A stretch of 64,000 nt of DNA, taken from positions 15,337,027 to 15,401,026 of the forward strand of contig OY783201.1 of assembly GCA_963678675.1 (NCBI GenBank), in the 5' to 3' direction. Of the stretch, positions 55,201 to 64,000 are shown piece after piece (position 1 is the stretch's first letter; the number at the start of each line of letters is the position of its first letter). The translations under genes and the position numbers were made by a program. Origin of the DNA: Xiphydria camelus (lineage: Eukaryota; Arthropoda; Insecta; Hymenoptera; Xiphydriidae). The notes beneath the pieces were generated by a model. The model made no database searches. It had not been told where the DNA came from and worked only from the letters and a program-made list of their open reading frames with translations.

Positions 55201-58200
55201 TTTGTCCGCTATATTGGATCCGCTATCTTGACTTTTAAAAATCTAATAGCAAATTCGAAATCAGCGACCCCAAAAACCCATGTATACCAATTTTCACCAT
55301 GATCGGAGTCAATTTTACAAATTTGGTCCGCCATGTTGGATCCGCCATTTTGAATTTTGAAAATCTGATAGCAAATTTGAAATCAAGGACCCCAAAAACC
55401 TGAAGGGCAACTATGTTTATGGAAATAAGGTCAGTCAAATAAAGTAATCATCATCATGTTCAAAGAATTATGATGATAATCTCCCAGGTAGCACACTAAC
55501 GTCGAAATGACGTTTTTTGAAGGTCAGTTCTGACGTCAGATGACGAAAAAAATGACGTCATTTTAACGTCGCAAAGACGGCTTAATTGCACATCCACACG
55601 ACGTCAGACAAATCACGTAATAATGACGTTCTACCGTACGTTGTGAAGACGAAAAAAATGACGGTTCTAAAAGGTTAGGTCTGACGTACACCCGGCGTCT
55701 CGGATTATGTCGCTGGTGACTTTTTTTTAAATGTTATTTTTAAACGTACTAACCAATGAACAATTAATTCTCATGCCCTCATTAGCTACGGTAGTGTCTA
55801 CTCTCGTTAATAAAAGCATGAGAATTGATTAATCATTGGTTAGTACGTTTAAAAATAACATTTTAAAAAAGTCACCAGCGACAGAATCCGAGACGCCGAG
55901 TGTATATCTTTTCATCGTGAGCGGTCACCCATCCAGCTAGTGTCTGCACTTTTCGCTGCTTAACTTCGTTGATCGGTCGGTGTCCTCGAGTCCTCATCTG
56001 CTGCGCGCTCCTGTGTTTAAAAATATTATTACTATGTATTAGTGTTCATATATAAAGTTTGATGAATAAATGTATATTACTTTTCAATAAGAAAGAGCTT
56101 GAAAAAATAAGATTTTATAATTGTATTATTCTTTTCTCAACATTTTTCTAAATTTATGATTGTATCTTTTGATAAATATTCTTGTATAGACGCAAATTGA
56201 TACTAATATCAATTTGCGTCTATGCAAGAAATAAATAATAAATAAATATAAATAAATAAATAAATAAATAATTATATGAATGTTTATTCATCCTACATTA
56301 ATTGATTGTCTTTCATTTACTTTAATAATCTGTGCTTTTTAATAAACTGTATAGTTTATAACTTGCTCAACATACTCTGGAGACTAAATGAAATAATTTA
56401 TTGATTTAATAATTGAACAAATTACAATTTTTGTCCATTTATTCACAAATAAATTTTAAAGTCCCTATATATGCAGGAGACGGAAATTTTTCTAAGTCTT
56501 GTTCGTCATTAAAAATGACGGAAAAGTTCCGTCAAAAAGACGTTTAATTTTGACGTCCAAGGTACGTCGTAAATATGACGTCCCTGCGACGTTAATATTA
56601 CGACAACTGACGTCTGAAACCCTATACTGACCAAAAAATGACGTCTGAGACGTTATTCTAACGTCAGTGTGCTACCTGGGCTAGGTGGCATATTCAATAT
56701 GCCACCGTCCTTGTAAGGGTTAAGGGTTAATCTTAAGACCTTAATCGTAAGTGCTTTATTTAGATCGCGATGATAATGAACAATAAGAATTAATATAGAC
56801 GTCCGCTATATCTACCGTATGTCTGACAGCAAGCGCAATAGGAGCTGTAACCTAAAATTTGACTTCGGCAGTGATTGGAGGGTGCTCAAGTCACTCACAA
56901 ATAAGAAATAATTGACAGCTATCGAGAAATCAGACATTTTGACACTTTTCGCCCTTACGCTGTGCGAGCAGCGTTTATGAGTGACTCGAGCATCCTCCAA
57001 ACACTGACGAAGTCAAATTTTCAGGTCACAGCTCCTGTTGCGCTTGCTGTCAGACATACGGTATATATTCTAGTGTATGAAAGGCCCTAACTGTGCACCT
57101 TTCTCGGAAAGTAATTACCAGATGAATCGTAATGAGTCGCCTTCCATAATATCCATTACAATGATCGAATTTACGATAATTAATAATTCCGGGAAAGGTT
57201 CGCCGAAATGTGTACGTATATCGCTCGCCTGGCCACTGCGACCGATGGTGAGATTAGCTTAGATTAGCGCATTATTTAGATTGCGATGATTATGAACGGC
57301 ATGAACCGATATGTAGACGTCCGCTTGTCCGCTCAAATTTGTCCGCTTTCTCGGAAATGTTAATTACCTCCAGCCAGTCACTTTATTTGGGTATTTAACT
57401 CATTTATGTATATCAAAGCGCGGAGTATTCCGCGAACCGCGACTGTCTGCTATCACCGAACGCGGAATATTCCGCAAGCCCGCACTTCGCGTTAGCCCGA
57501 CGTCATTCCTCCTCCAGTCAATCAGGGTTCATGGCGTCAAGAATATGGCACAATTAGAATAAAACAAAACAAGAATAGAAAGGCATTTTTTATAAAATTG
57601 AACATATATTTAAATATTTAAATATTATGGAGCAATGGGGTTGTATCGATGATACCCCATCAGCATTACTGGTTCGTTTCCTGCACGTATAATCAACCCT
57701 CCGCGGTGATAGGGGTTAGGGGTCAATTAGCCGTTCTTGATACCTACCTGAGTACGGCACGATAGGTAGGCGCATGATGTGCAAATGGGTTAATGTCTTT
57801 TCTGGATAACATCTAGGCTTAATCAAGGTTAATTACAGAACGGATCCGAAGAAGCCATCTCCTCCTCCTCCTCCTCCTCCAAGAAAGAAGATATACATAT
57901 TACACAAAAATATGCATATTATTATAATATAGAGTTTTTAACTGTAGAGTTTTGTATGTATGTTTGTATATATGTGTGTGTGTATATATATATGTGTGTA
58001 TATTGCGTTGTTAAAAGTTAACTGTATCAGTGCTCTATGTGAAAACGTGTAATACCATATACTTTAAAGTTATTACTACAGTCATATAGTCATATTCTAG
58101 CCACAATAAATCACGAAAGCGATGAAGATTAAAACGAAGATTCTGTGTCAGTTCATAAAATAATACCTTTAATGTGATTTAATTTCGATTTATATGTACA

Positions 58201-61200
58201 TATATTACGTGCAGTAAATTGTATTCTCATTAGTAATAAGTCATTGTAAATAAATACTATTATTTTTGTAAAGTAAAAATTCGAATTAATAAGTGTACAA
58301 CTTCGCTTCCACCGTTTTCCGCTATCTCTTACGTTAGAAAAACGGCGAAAGCAAAGTTGTTTCATTTTCATTAATTTATTTCGACTTGTTCTACCACACC
58401 AATCATCTCGTAAAAATTATATGTCATAGTTTAATCATGCTTGAATCTATATAAAAAAAACGGCGGTGGTGTTATTTTTAGTATGCAAAATAAAAATTAT
58501 TGAAAAACTTTCTATTTACTTTCTTTATGGGCGAAACAATCCAATACTTTGTTTATAATATAGCTACATGATGGTGCATAACATATATTTTGCTGTGCGA
58601 AGCGGCCGAGGTTAGGAAAGTTTAAACGGAGGAGAACGAGACCCAGAAAGGTAGCGGGCTCAGGTCCCATCACCATGTGGGGGAAGGAGCAGGCCACCAG
58701 TGGTTCTCCCGACGCACCAAGGTTTGTAAAGCAATTTTCCAAACGGAGTTATTTAAAAACTTACGACAATTACAGAAGAATAACCGGAGTGTAATGTGCA
58801 GGGAATTTAACTAACAAAATCATGGAACACAAAGAAGAAAAAATCATTCAATATATCGAGAGATATCGTTGATTTTACTTGGCAGTTTTTAAACAATTAA
58901 GAGAAAAAAAAACATATCATTTTATTTAAAAAGTAGAGAATTTCTTAAGCAATTTAAAACAAAAAGCAGTCAAAAATGTTAAATTTTCGAGGTTTCATGA
59001 TTTTTTTTCTACTTCCAATGTTCGCGCGGCTCTAAAGGGTAAACCGTGAGGAGTGGGAGTAAACTGTATAAACCTTTTTTATAGAGAATTTTAAGCTCTA
59101 CAACTTTTATTTGACACTTTTTTCGATATCTCGCTTAGTTTTCGAGTTATTTTCGTAGAGCCCATTTTTTGGGTAGTTTTTATTGTTTTTCAAAAATCCT
59201 CGGGGATATAGAACTTTTTAAACTTCACCCCTGTTTTCAACTACCCAAAATGGATCTTTGACCAAATTTTCAGCTCTGAGGCTCGAAACATCGATTTCAG
59301 AAGGATTTTTACTGGACTATGTATAATAATGTAGTTGAATATTTTTTACCGAAAATTAGATTTGACAAATGGTCCCTATTCCTTGAATCAGGATATGGAT
59401 ACTTAGATTTAAGTTGCACAACATAAGATATATTTAAATGTTTAATTTACAAAAAAAAGTCCTCCATTTTCTTAATAAATATTGGTATTTCATTGTATAT
59501 CTTAGAAATTGTTATTTTTTTAAATCACTGCACGTTTTTAATTTCCGGAAAATCTCCCGTTTTTATAATCAAAACTGTCCTGTTTTTTTTACCAAAATTT
59601 CCTATATTTCCCCTAAAATTCAATACATATGGGCTGTGAAGCCTGCGATATTTTCGTTCGTCGCAATTGCAAGGAGTAAGGGAAGACATCGAGCGACTAA
59701 TTCGTGCAATTTCTTTGTTTTTCTTTACCGCGTAGAAGGAGCGATAATACCAGCGAAACTGACCTTCTTCAGGGGTGGTCTGCTTCTGATGAACTCGAGT
59801 ATGACGGCGTGCGCGTCCTTCCTGCAGTGAGGCGAGGGCTTCGGGGTCTTCCTCAGGCGATACCTGCGAGTGCGGATGTCGTCCATCAGAATCTCGTAGG
59901 GGGTCAGTTCGAACTCGGCTCCTCTGCCGAGCCCGCGCGACGTTCCGCACTTCCCCAGGTCGGCCTCCACCTTCTTCAGCTTGACGCCACGCCTCAACTC
60001 ACCGATCACTTGCACCCAGAACCTCGCCTGCAACGCGATCCTTCGTTCGGTAAGGCAAACATTACGATTCGAGACTATTTTCTCGTGCAAGCTACTGACG
60101 AAATATCGAGGAGTACGCGTATCGACGAAGTTATTGTCGTAGAGTTTTCGTTGCTACCTAGAAATTCTTTGGGGGAAGTAAATGGAAACGAATCAAATGA
60201 AAGTGAATAACTAAGACAATAATTGTCTTAGCAGCGTCTTCCGGTCGATATAATAGCTTGGTACTTCTCCGTCATAGAAGAATTTCTCTAACAAATTTTT
60301 GAACAATTGACCTTTTCTGATTCTTTATAGTAATATTGCATACTATTATCATTGTATTGTATAGTATAGATATTAATCAACACTTCCAGACATTCTGAAG
60401 GACGTATCAAAGAAAGTCAGAAAAATGTCCAAAAATATCCATTTTGAATATGTGAAGATAGCACATAGCTAACTTCACGTAGTACCCCATTTTTTCAAAC
60501 CCGATTTTTCGTACTAGGTATTACATCAGAACTATTTTTAAATTATATCAGGAACTGTAGAACTCTTTCAGAGGAACTCAGAATTCTAATTGTTGTTCGA
60601 AAATTTTCAAAATGGGGTGCTAACTGAAGTGAATGTGAAGTGTATGTGAAGTTATCACATACTCATCCATTTTCCTTTCGTGCACAAAATTTTTCTGAAA
60701 AAGTTTAATTAACATTGACATATTCTGGAGAAATCAGTAAAACTACAAAATTTCTAAAAAAATTATGAAAATATTTGTATATATTTTTTACGGAAATTAA
60801 AAATTTTTAAAAATTGACCAAATTTAAGAGTATCAGAAATGATTACGAATTTTTAAAAAAAGTTTATGCATAAAAAAATCATGGATATTTTTTAACGTTT
60901 CTCTGACTTTCTCTGAAAAACTTTGACACTTCCCTGAAAATGTCTGAAAACGTTCCTGTTACTACAGAAAGTCAGAAAAACATCAAAATATCTCAGTTTT
61001 TTAGAAATTCGTTAGAGAAATTTTTCCATCGGGGTTAAACACACATCGTAAAGATTCAATGATGATGATTCGTACATATGTACATTGAAAATGTAAATGA
61101 AGTTCGATATGCTCCGTGCACGTTCGCATGCTAACAAATGTTGAACTATGTTAACAAAGGTAGAATCCTTACGTTTTAGATATTCGATATAACCTTATTG

Positions 61201-62452
61201 ATAAGATACTGTAGATTCCCGGAGATAATTTTATCTACTGAAAAGTTTGAGAAGGACGAATAGGAATTCACTAGACTCTGTATGTATCTGAGATGATAAA
61301 TAGGGATTTACCGAATTTTGTACGTAGGTACTTATCCGTAAAAAACAATAAAATCTCATCTAGAAAATAAAGACCTGTACACGCTGTTCTATTCGTAAAT
61401 TACTAATAGAACGTTACGAGAGCTTATTTGTTTTGACAGATACACATAAAATCCACAATACATTCTTATTCATCCCTCTCAGTTTTTATTAATGATTATC
61501 TGGAGTTGCTGTGTCAAAAGCACATCAAATTCCCATGAGGATTCTATGGGATTTTTACAAGTTTTCTATGAGAATCTACTATATTTGTTGCAATAAGGAA
61601 AACCTAGCGCATATTCAGTTCTTAGACAGTTAAAGCGTTCCAATCGCGAATTTACAGCGGTGAATCTAACTTTATTTCGGGGCAGCACCGCTGCAGATTC
61701 CCACTAGCAAATTGGAATCATAACTTTTCTAGATCGAATCGTGCCTAAGCTTTTACACATATCGAATCTCCAACGCGGAGGTCTCAGCGTTATCGACATG
61801 CAAGAACTACGCTACGAAGGAGAACATCCAAACGTGTTCAGCCGATGTCAACGTACTTGTATTGCCCGCCAAACCCGAACGTCGGTCTACAAGAGAAAAT
61901 GCACGATTCAAACGATCGCGTAGAGGTTGCCGACGTGATCTAACATCATCGCTTTGACACCTACCCAATCGCTGAAGTCGAGAGCGTCCAAGCTCTGCGT
62001 CGACGTGAAGCCGTCGCGGATCTCCTCACTGCTGGCAGAATCGCGGAAGACTGCTCGTTCATGCTGCTGCTTCTCGGCGGCCACCTTCTCCAGGAATTGC
62101 GACAGCTCGAGAGCTTCAGCCACTAGTGCGCGTATCACGGCACGGTAATGAGTGTCCGCCACCTCGCTCGTCCCTTGCGCGTGCTTCGTGCAGAGCTGCG
62201 AGGAGAGTTAATTGCGGTTATTTCAGAGCCTGAATTGGGCGAGAGAACTTTCGATAGAGTCTTCGCTTCTCGACGCGGAGGAAATCGGTTTCACCTGAAG
62301 AATATTCTCTAGTGAACAGGGGGACGGGCTCGGCGGGAAAGCATCATCGGTTCTCTGCAGCGGCAACTCGTCCAGCTCGTTCTCGCCGGAATCACGCTCG
62401 ATGCCCTCGTCGTCCGTTTCCTGAAGACGTTCCTCCGCGTCCGGTTCGCACT
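39998..62452 (-). CDS. spir: Spire actin nucleator, 3' ten exons (5' end outside window)
   Basis: Spire nucleates actin filaments through tandem WH2 domains, works with Cappuccino/formin-2 through its KIND domain, and binds vesicle membranes through the Spire box and a modified FYVE finger. Exons, in transcript order: 62452-62295, 62195-61965, 60027-59764, 50977-50815, 47847-47611, 46429-46293, 46228-45970, 41034-40697, 40616-40368, 40294-39998. All junctions keep frame with GT-AG sites. Order seen: C-terminal part of KIND, four WH2-like motifs, acidic linker, Spire box, CxxC-rich FYVE-like finger. About 777 codons lie here. The N-terminal KIND exons are missing to the right. The fourth WH2 lacks the usual basic end. 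The exon 5 acceptor is weak and could be 47847 or a few bases later. Confidence 0.93.
40368..40616 (-). CDS. spir: Spire exon, Spire box and FYVE-like zinc finger
   Basis: [20 protein letters not shown] is the Spire box, followed by [27 protein letters not shown]: paired CxxC zinc ligands of the modified FYVE domain that binds acidic lipid membranes. Donor GTAAGA after CSK. Confidence 0.96.
40697..41034 (-). CDS. spir: Spire Ser/Pro/His-rich linker exon
   Basis: Encodes [19 protein letters not shown], then a histidine run ([17 protein letters not shown]) and Ser/Pro-rich sequence, ending [10 protein letters not shown] at a GTGAAT donor. Arg/Ser stretches suggest phosphorylation sites (inference). 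Confidence 0.9.
41229..41750. mobile_element. palindromic MITE with CAGGGTGTTCA ends
   Basis: TA at both sides; termini CAGGGTGTTCACG / TGAACACCCTG. An internal strong hairpin at about 41551-41665 pairs GGATGCTCTTCAAGGTAA with TTACCTTTAGGAGTATCC. Sits in a Spire intron. Confidence 0.75.
41845..42340. repeat. dispersed repeat family C
   Basis: Matches 19662-19989 and 36835-37355 (TATCGATATATCTTAAAA, CAGATTTCCATCTAAAAGAA), and is followed by family A. Confidence 0.7.
42345..44370. repeat. family A repeat, split by a TA element
   Basis: The left half (AATCTGATGTATTTTTGACA, AATTCCAGATATCCGCTAGA) and right half (GTATCTGGAATTGCTGTGTC, GATTCTATGGGATTTTTACA) are inverted arms of family A; the 42685-44011 element separates them. 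Confidence 0.65.
42685..44011. mobile_element. TA-flanked element with short decayed ORF
   Basis: Ends GGGAGGTTCG and CGAACCTCCC next to TA (42683-42684, 44012-44013). A frame at 42964-43158 reads [20 protein letters not shown] and [19 protein letters not shown]; its origin is unknown. No transposase motif was found. Confidence 0.6.
44707..45483. repeat. long palindrome
   Basis: Arms of about 320 bp: CCCAATATCTCAGAAAGTTA at the left pairs with TAACTTTCTGAGATATTGGG at the right; GGAGATGCACCCCCTCCAAC pairs with GTTGGAGGGGGTGCGTCTCC. The loop is about 140 bp. Confidence 0.85.
45970..46228 (-). CDS. spir: Spire acidic linker exon
   Basis: Encodes [20 protein letters not shown], a second Asp run, and [13 protein letters not shown], which joins [14 protein letters not shown] in the next exon. 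The Asp runs come from GAC/GAT repeats, giving the GTC repeat on the plus strand. Confidence 0.9.
46293..46429 (-). CDS. spir: Spire linker exon
   Basis: Acceptor TTTCGCAG, donor AAAG|GTTCGT. Encodes [20 protein letters not shown] and [14 protein letters not shown]. The RLI.VDF phrase is also found in fly Spire at this place. Short, but phases match on both sides. Confidence 0.85.
46511..46902. mobile_element. Tourist-like MITE (GGGGTCGTCCATTAATCACG)
   Basis: TAA on both sides and termini GGGGTCGTCCATTAATCACG / CGTGATTAATGGACGACCCC. G-rich tracts (GGGGGGG) inside pair with each other's neighbours poorly. The TAA duplication suggests PIF/Harbinger. It lies in a Spire intron. Confidence 0.75.
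47611..47847 (-). CDS. spir: Spire linker exon
   Basis: Encodes [20 protein letters not shown] then [20 protein letters not shown]. Low complexity linker. The donor (GCAG|GTAATC) and phase 1 fit the next exon. The acceptor is weak: 47847 (after GGTAG) or 47841 (after GGAG) both keep frame. Confidence 0.75.
47860..47990. repeat. TTC/GAA-rich tract
   Basis: On the minus strand a frame of almost only Glu, Asp and Val ([20 protein letters not shown]) runs to a TAA just before the Spire exon at 47847. It may be only a microsatellite; it lies at the place of a weak acceptor. Confidence 0.6.
48000..49380. promoter_or_regulatory. GC/CpG-rich block inside a Spire intron
   Basis: Base composition changes sharply: CG dinucleotides are frequent (CGCGCGACGACTTCGG, GCGCGCAACATCGCGCGC), and long open frames appear on both strands only because stops are rare. 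No known domain was seen in any frame. Candidate alternative promoter/first exon for a short Spire transcript, or an intronic regulatory island (inference). Confidence 0.4.
49415..50270. repeat. family A repeat, interrupted
   Basis: The left arm (ATAGACAATTTCTCTGGGAA, GATATCCATTAGAAAAGTTT) and right arm (AGATACACATAGAATTCA, GATATCCGGAATTGCTATGT) are separated by unrelated sequence at about 49700-50090. Confidence 0.65.
50815..50977 (-). CDS. spir: Spire exon, fourth WH2-like motif
   Basis: Starts ASERKLPPL, the expected continuation after [17 protein letters not shown] is the helix of WH2 number 4, but the following basic LKK-type end is replaced by [13 protein letters not shown]. It ends in phase 1 at GTAAGT. 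Confidence 0.9.
51497..52405. mobile_element. TA-flanked element (GAGGAAAGTCACC ends)
   Basis: Termini GAGGAAAGTCACCAAAGTCG and CGACTTTGGTGAAGTTCCTC, with TA outside. A 177-codon frame on the minus strand inside it is not recognised and is probably chance. Confidence 0.7.
52414..52491. repeat. small hairpin beside the TA element
   Basis: CGTCACCTCAATATAGGTTT pairs with AAACCTATATTGGGGTGACG around a 20-nt loop containing CCTCCTTTTGGGAATGGG. Confidence 0.85.
52757..53073. repeat. palindromic MITE (CACGGTGTAACTT ends)
   Basis: Flanked by TA (52755-52756, 53074-53075). The arms pair GGGCCACTGGATGTGTGGCC with GGCCACACACCCAGTGGCCC and TGACCGGGGGCCGTCGCGTC with GACGCGACGGCCC. The right TA is shared with the next element. 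Confidence 0.85.
54742..55438. repeat. palindromic repeat with GGCGGA motifs
   Basis: Arms pair TCATAAACATAGTTGCTCTT with the complement near 55415, and GGTTTTTGGGGTCGCTGATT, ATGGTGGATCCAATATGGCG with the right arm. The same GGTCGCTGA / CGCCATATTGGATCC module occurs at 29713-30343. Confidence 0.8.
55483..56680. mobile_element. MITE with CCCAGGTAGCACACTAACGTC ends and ACGTC-rich arms
   Basis: Termini CCCAGGTAGCACACTAACGT and ACGTCAGTGTGCTACCTGGG. Both subterminal regions are packed with GACGTC/ACGTCA/GACGTT motifs in both directions. An inner palindrome (about 55685-55905) pairs AGTACGTTTAAAAATAA with its complement. Confidence 0.8.
56813..57063. repeat. TACCGTATGTC palindrome, further copy
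   Basis: Termini TACCGTATGTCTGACAGCAA and TTGCTGTCAGACATACGGTA; arms pair AAATTTGACTTCGGCAGTG with CACTGACGAAGTCAAATTTT-type sequence. Confidence 0.85.
57064..58082. other. interior of the 6.24-kb element, repeats only
   Basis: A segment at 57100-57190 (CTTTCTCGGAAAGTAATTAC, GAATCGTAATGAGTCGCCTT) is a diverged copy of 16705-16800. Microsatellites: CTCCTCCTCCTCCTCCTCC at about 57859 and a TG/TA run at about 57960-58005. No gene was seen. Confidence 0.6.
59764..60027 (-). CDS. spir: Spire exon, WH2 domains 1-3
   Basis: 88 codons. Three actin-binding WH2 units follow each other: [38 protein letters not shown] and [18 protein letters not shown]. The donor GTCAGT lies directly after the third. 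Confidence 0.95.
60265..61040. repeat. family B repeat
   Basis: Shares AGAAATTCGTTAGAGAAATT, TGACTTTCTCTGAAAAACTT and TCCATTTTCCTTTCGTGCA-like phrases with 35585 and 39350. In a Spire intron. Confidence 0.6.
61185..61600. repeat. family A repeat
   Basis: Palindromic copy: ATCTGGAGTTGCTGTGTCAA and GATTCTATGGGATTTTTACA at the right; GATAAATAGGGATTTACCGA at the left. Confidence 0.65.
61965..62195 (-). CDS. spir: Spire exon, C-terminal KIND helices
   Basis: Phase 0 to phase 0, 77 codons. Contains [20 protein letters not shown] and [19 protein letters not shown], the conserved last helices of KIND, and ends LDFSDW, directly joined to ARFWVQV of the next exon as in other Spire proteins. Confidence 0.93.
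62295..62452 (-). CDS. spir: Spire exon, acidic loop of the KIND domain
   Basis: Acceptor TATAG, donor GTGAAA. Encodes [20 protein letters not shown] and [18 protein letters not shown]; the DDEG segment and position before LC...H match the KIND loop of Spire. It is the most upstream Spire exon recognised in the window. Confidence 0.85.
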
Positions 62453-62514
62453 CTATACGACATACGTGAAAATAATATTAGAATCAGGGGGTTTCGGGAT
62501 TTCATGATTTTTTC

Positions 62515-62660
62515 ATGGGCTATAAAGTCCAATATACATTCCTATTTATCCCTCTCAGATTTTTACTATAGGTACCCGGAATTGCTGTATTAAAAGCACA
62601 TCAAACTCCCATGGAAGTCTATGGGATTTTTACGAATTTTCTTTGAGAATATTTAACCTT
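62515..62660. repeat. family A half copy
   Basis: Right arm only: ATTCCTATTTATCCCTCTCA to TATGGGATTTTTACGAATTT. It starts about 60 bp upstream of the last Spire exon acceptor. Confidence 0.6.
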
Positions 62661-63309
62661 CGCTGTCGCTTCTATTGCATGAATTTATTTGAAATTCTTG
62701 TTTTGCTTGGAAAACATTTCAGAGCTACTTTTGTGCATTATTTGTTGATAGACAGTGACATTATGTGATAATTTCACCAAAAAAGTGTGATTTAGGGGTA
62801 ATTTTTGTTTGGGACCAATTGGGAACAACATGCACAGAAACAAGTTTTATTTTAAAATAAACTGAACAAAACAGTTACTTTTAGAGTGAAAACATAAGTG
62901 TATTTACATTTTTGGCATTTTACCCTAGATTTCCCTTTGTGCATCCCAATTTTATGCAACGTTCTCTAGCTTCAGTCCATTCAGGTCAGTGCAAAAATTG
63001 ATCAGTTTGGACATAAAATTCTGATTCGCAACTGCTCGCGACATCTACCGAACAGCGGCTGCATCAATACTTTATACAACGTTCCTGGAAGGGAACACCA
63101 TGCGTGACACAAACGTATCACGCATAGGCAGCCATGCATAAAAATTCTAAGTTTGTGTTCCCATATGGGAACAATATGCAATAGAGGGTTCATATTTTTT
63201 TTAAGGAATGTCTTTCTTAAATAGTAAAATGAATGTAAATTACTGTAGTAAATGAATGTAATGAAAACATGAAAAAATCTGTAAGAACAAATAAAATTTT
63301 GTAAGGTTC
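62661..63309. other. intronic DNA without recognisable feature
   Basis: Part of the Spire intron that leaves the window. No exon for the rest of the KIND domain was found here. Confidence 0.5.
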
Positions 63310-63780
63310 TATTAGTACCTAATTACAAATGAAGCGACGTGTACATTCTCACTGAAAACTTATAGGAATCTCATAGAATTCTTATGGGAATTGGATGTGT
63401 TTTTGACACAGCAATTCCAGATATCTAGTAAAAATCTGAGAAGAAGAAATAGGAATTTATTGGATTTTATAGTGTATCTGTAAAGAGAAATATAATAATA
63501 TCTCATAAGGTTCTATTAATAATAATTACCAATAGAACGACGTGTACCAGATTCAATCGTCTTTACGGGATTTCAATTGTTTTTACGGATACATATAAAT
63601 CTCGGTATAAATCCTTATTTATCATTTCAGATACACACTGTATATAACGAATTCCAATACGTCCTTCTCAAACTTTTCTAGTGGATATTTCGAATTGCTG
63701 TGTCAAAAATACATCAGAATCCCATAGAAATTGTTTATGGGAATCTATGTGATCTTTTCAACAATGATTATATACCTATA
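63310..63780. repeat. family A repeat near the window edge
   Basis: Contains AATTCCAGATATCTAGTAAA and, inverted, TTTTCTAGTGGATATTTCGA with GAATTGCTGTGTCAAAAATA. It ends near TATGGGAATCTATGTGATCT. Confidence 0.6.
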
Positions 63781-64000
63781 CAGGGTCATAGAGGCTCTGT
63801 ATTTATAATAATATCCCTGCTTAAAGGATCCGATTGAAACATATTAGAGCTAAACGAATCGGAACAAATCGGATTTTTATCCTGGAAATTTCCTACAGAA
63901 AAACTCTTCTTATATTTTTCAAAATAGAATAAATGTATTGGTCCGGTAAAAGGAGTTGGTCAGAATAAAAATAATTTTTAAAACATTTTATATAATACTA

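Larger units (their letters stand above)
53076..59317. mobile_element. 6.24-kb element with 1.2-kb inverted repeats
   Basis: The left arm (53076 to about 54293) and right arm (about 58083 to 59317) are inverted copies of about 1.22 kb with few differences; ends GTCCAGTAAAAATCC / GGATTTTTACTGGAC beside TA. Each arm holds the same 73-codon-class frame ([20 protein letters not shown]) and the same small nested MITE (CAACTTTGCTTTCGCCG). The interior (54294-58082) is a stack of other repeats and has no gene. It lies in a Spire intron. Confidence 0.85.

Noticed and set aside
53657..58742. Duplicate 73-76-codon frames as a two-copy gene
   Set aside because: They lie in the two arms of one inverted repeat; no known family and no other coding evidence.

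Overview
The window reads as genomic DNA from an insect. Two conserved animal genes carry short GT-AG exons, intergenic and intronic DNA is AT-rich, and the repeats are arthropod types. The MITE styles and some very short introns (59, 73 and 96 bp) hint at Hymenoptera, but I cannot fix the order. No bacterial, phage, rRNA or CRISPR signal was seen.

Layout. 1-6 kb is non-genic DNA full of foldback (palindromic) elements. 6.07-19.65 kb (+) holds a TMEM43/LUMA orthologue of five recognised exons. Its first visible intron (3.8 kb) uses a GC-AG splice pair and its third (8.4 kb) holds transposon fragments. 20-22 kb is repeats. About 22.3-33.0 kb is a decayed Gypsy-type LTR retrotransposon. Its gag is split by a 6.3-kb DNA transposon that encodes a SWIM/YqaJ-nuclease protein (+) and a THAP/DDE transposase (-), the pair expected of the ISL2EU superfamily. 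That transposon is itself split by a 631-bp MITE, and the retroelement's RT is split by a further 0.38-kb insertion. 33-40 kb is repeats only. 40.0-62.45 kb (-) holds ten exons of Spire, the WH2-domain actin nucleator; its 5' end, with most of the KIND domain, lies beyond the right edge. The Spire introns are almost entirely nested repeats, including a 6.24-kb inverted repeat, except for a GC/CpG-rich block at 47.6-49.4 kb.

The two host genes converge (TMEM43 +, Spire -) and are separated by about 20 kb of transposon DNA. They have no known shared function. The main theme is the density of foldback elements: more than 30 palindromes, with target duplications of TA, TAA, TAG and TTAA that point to several transposase superfamilies. 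Two unrelated palindromes carry tRNA-like Pol III promoter sequences in both arms. The transposon genes seen all carry frameshifts, stops or lost key residues, so none looks autonomous.
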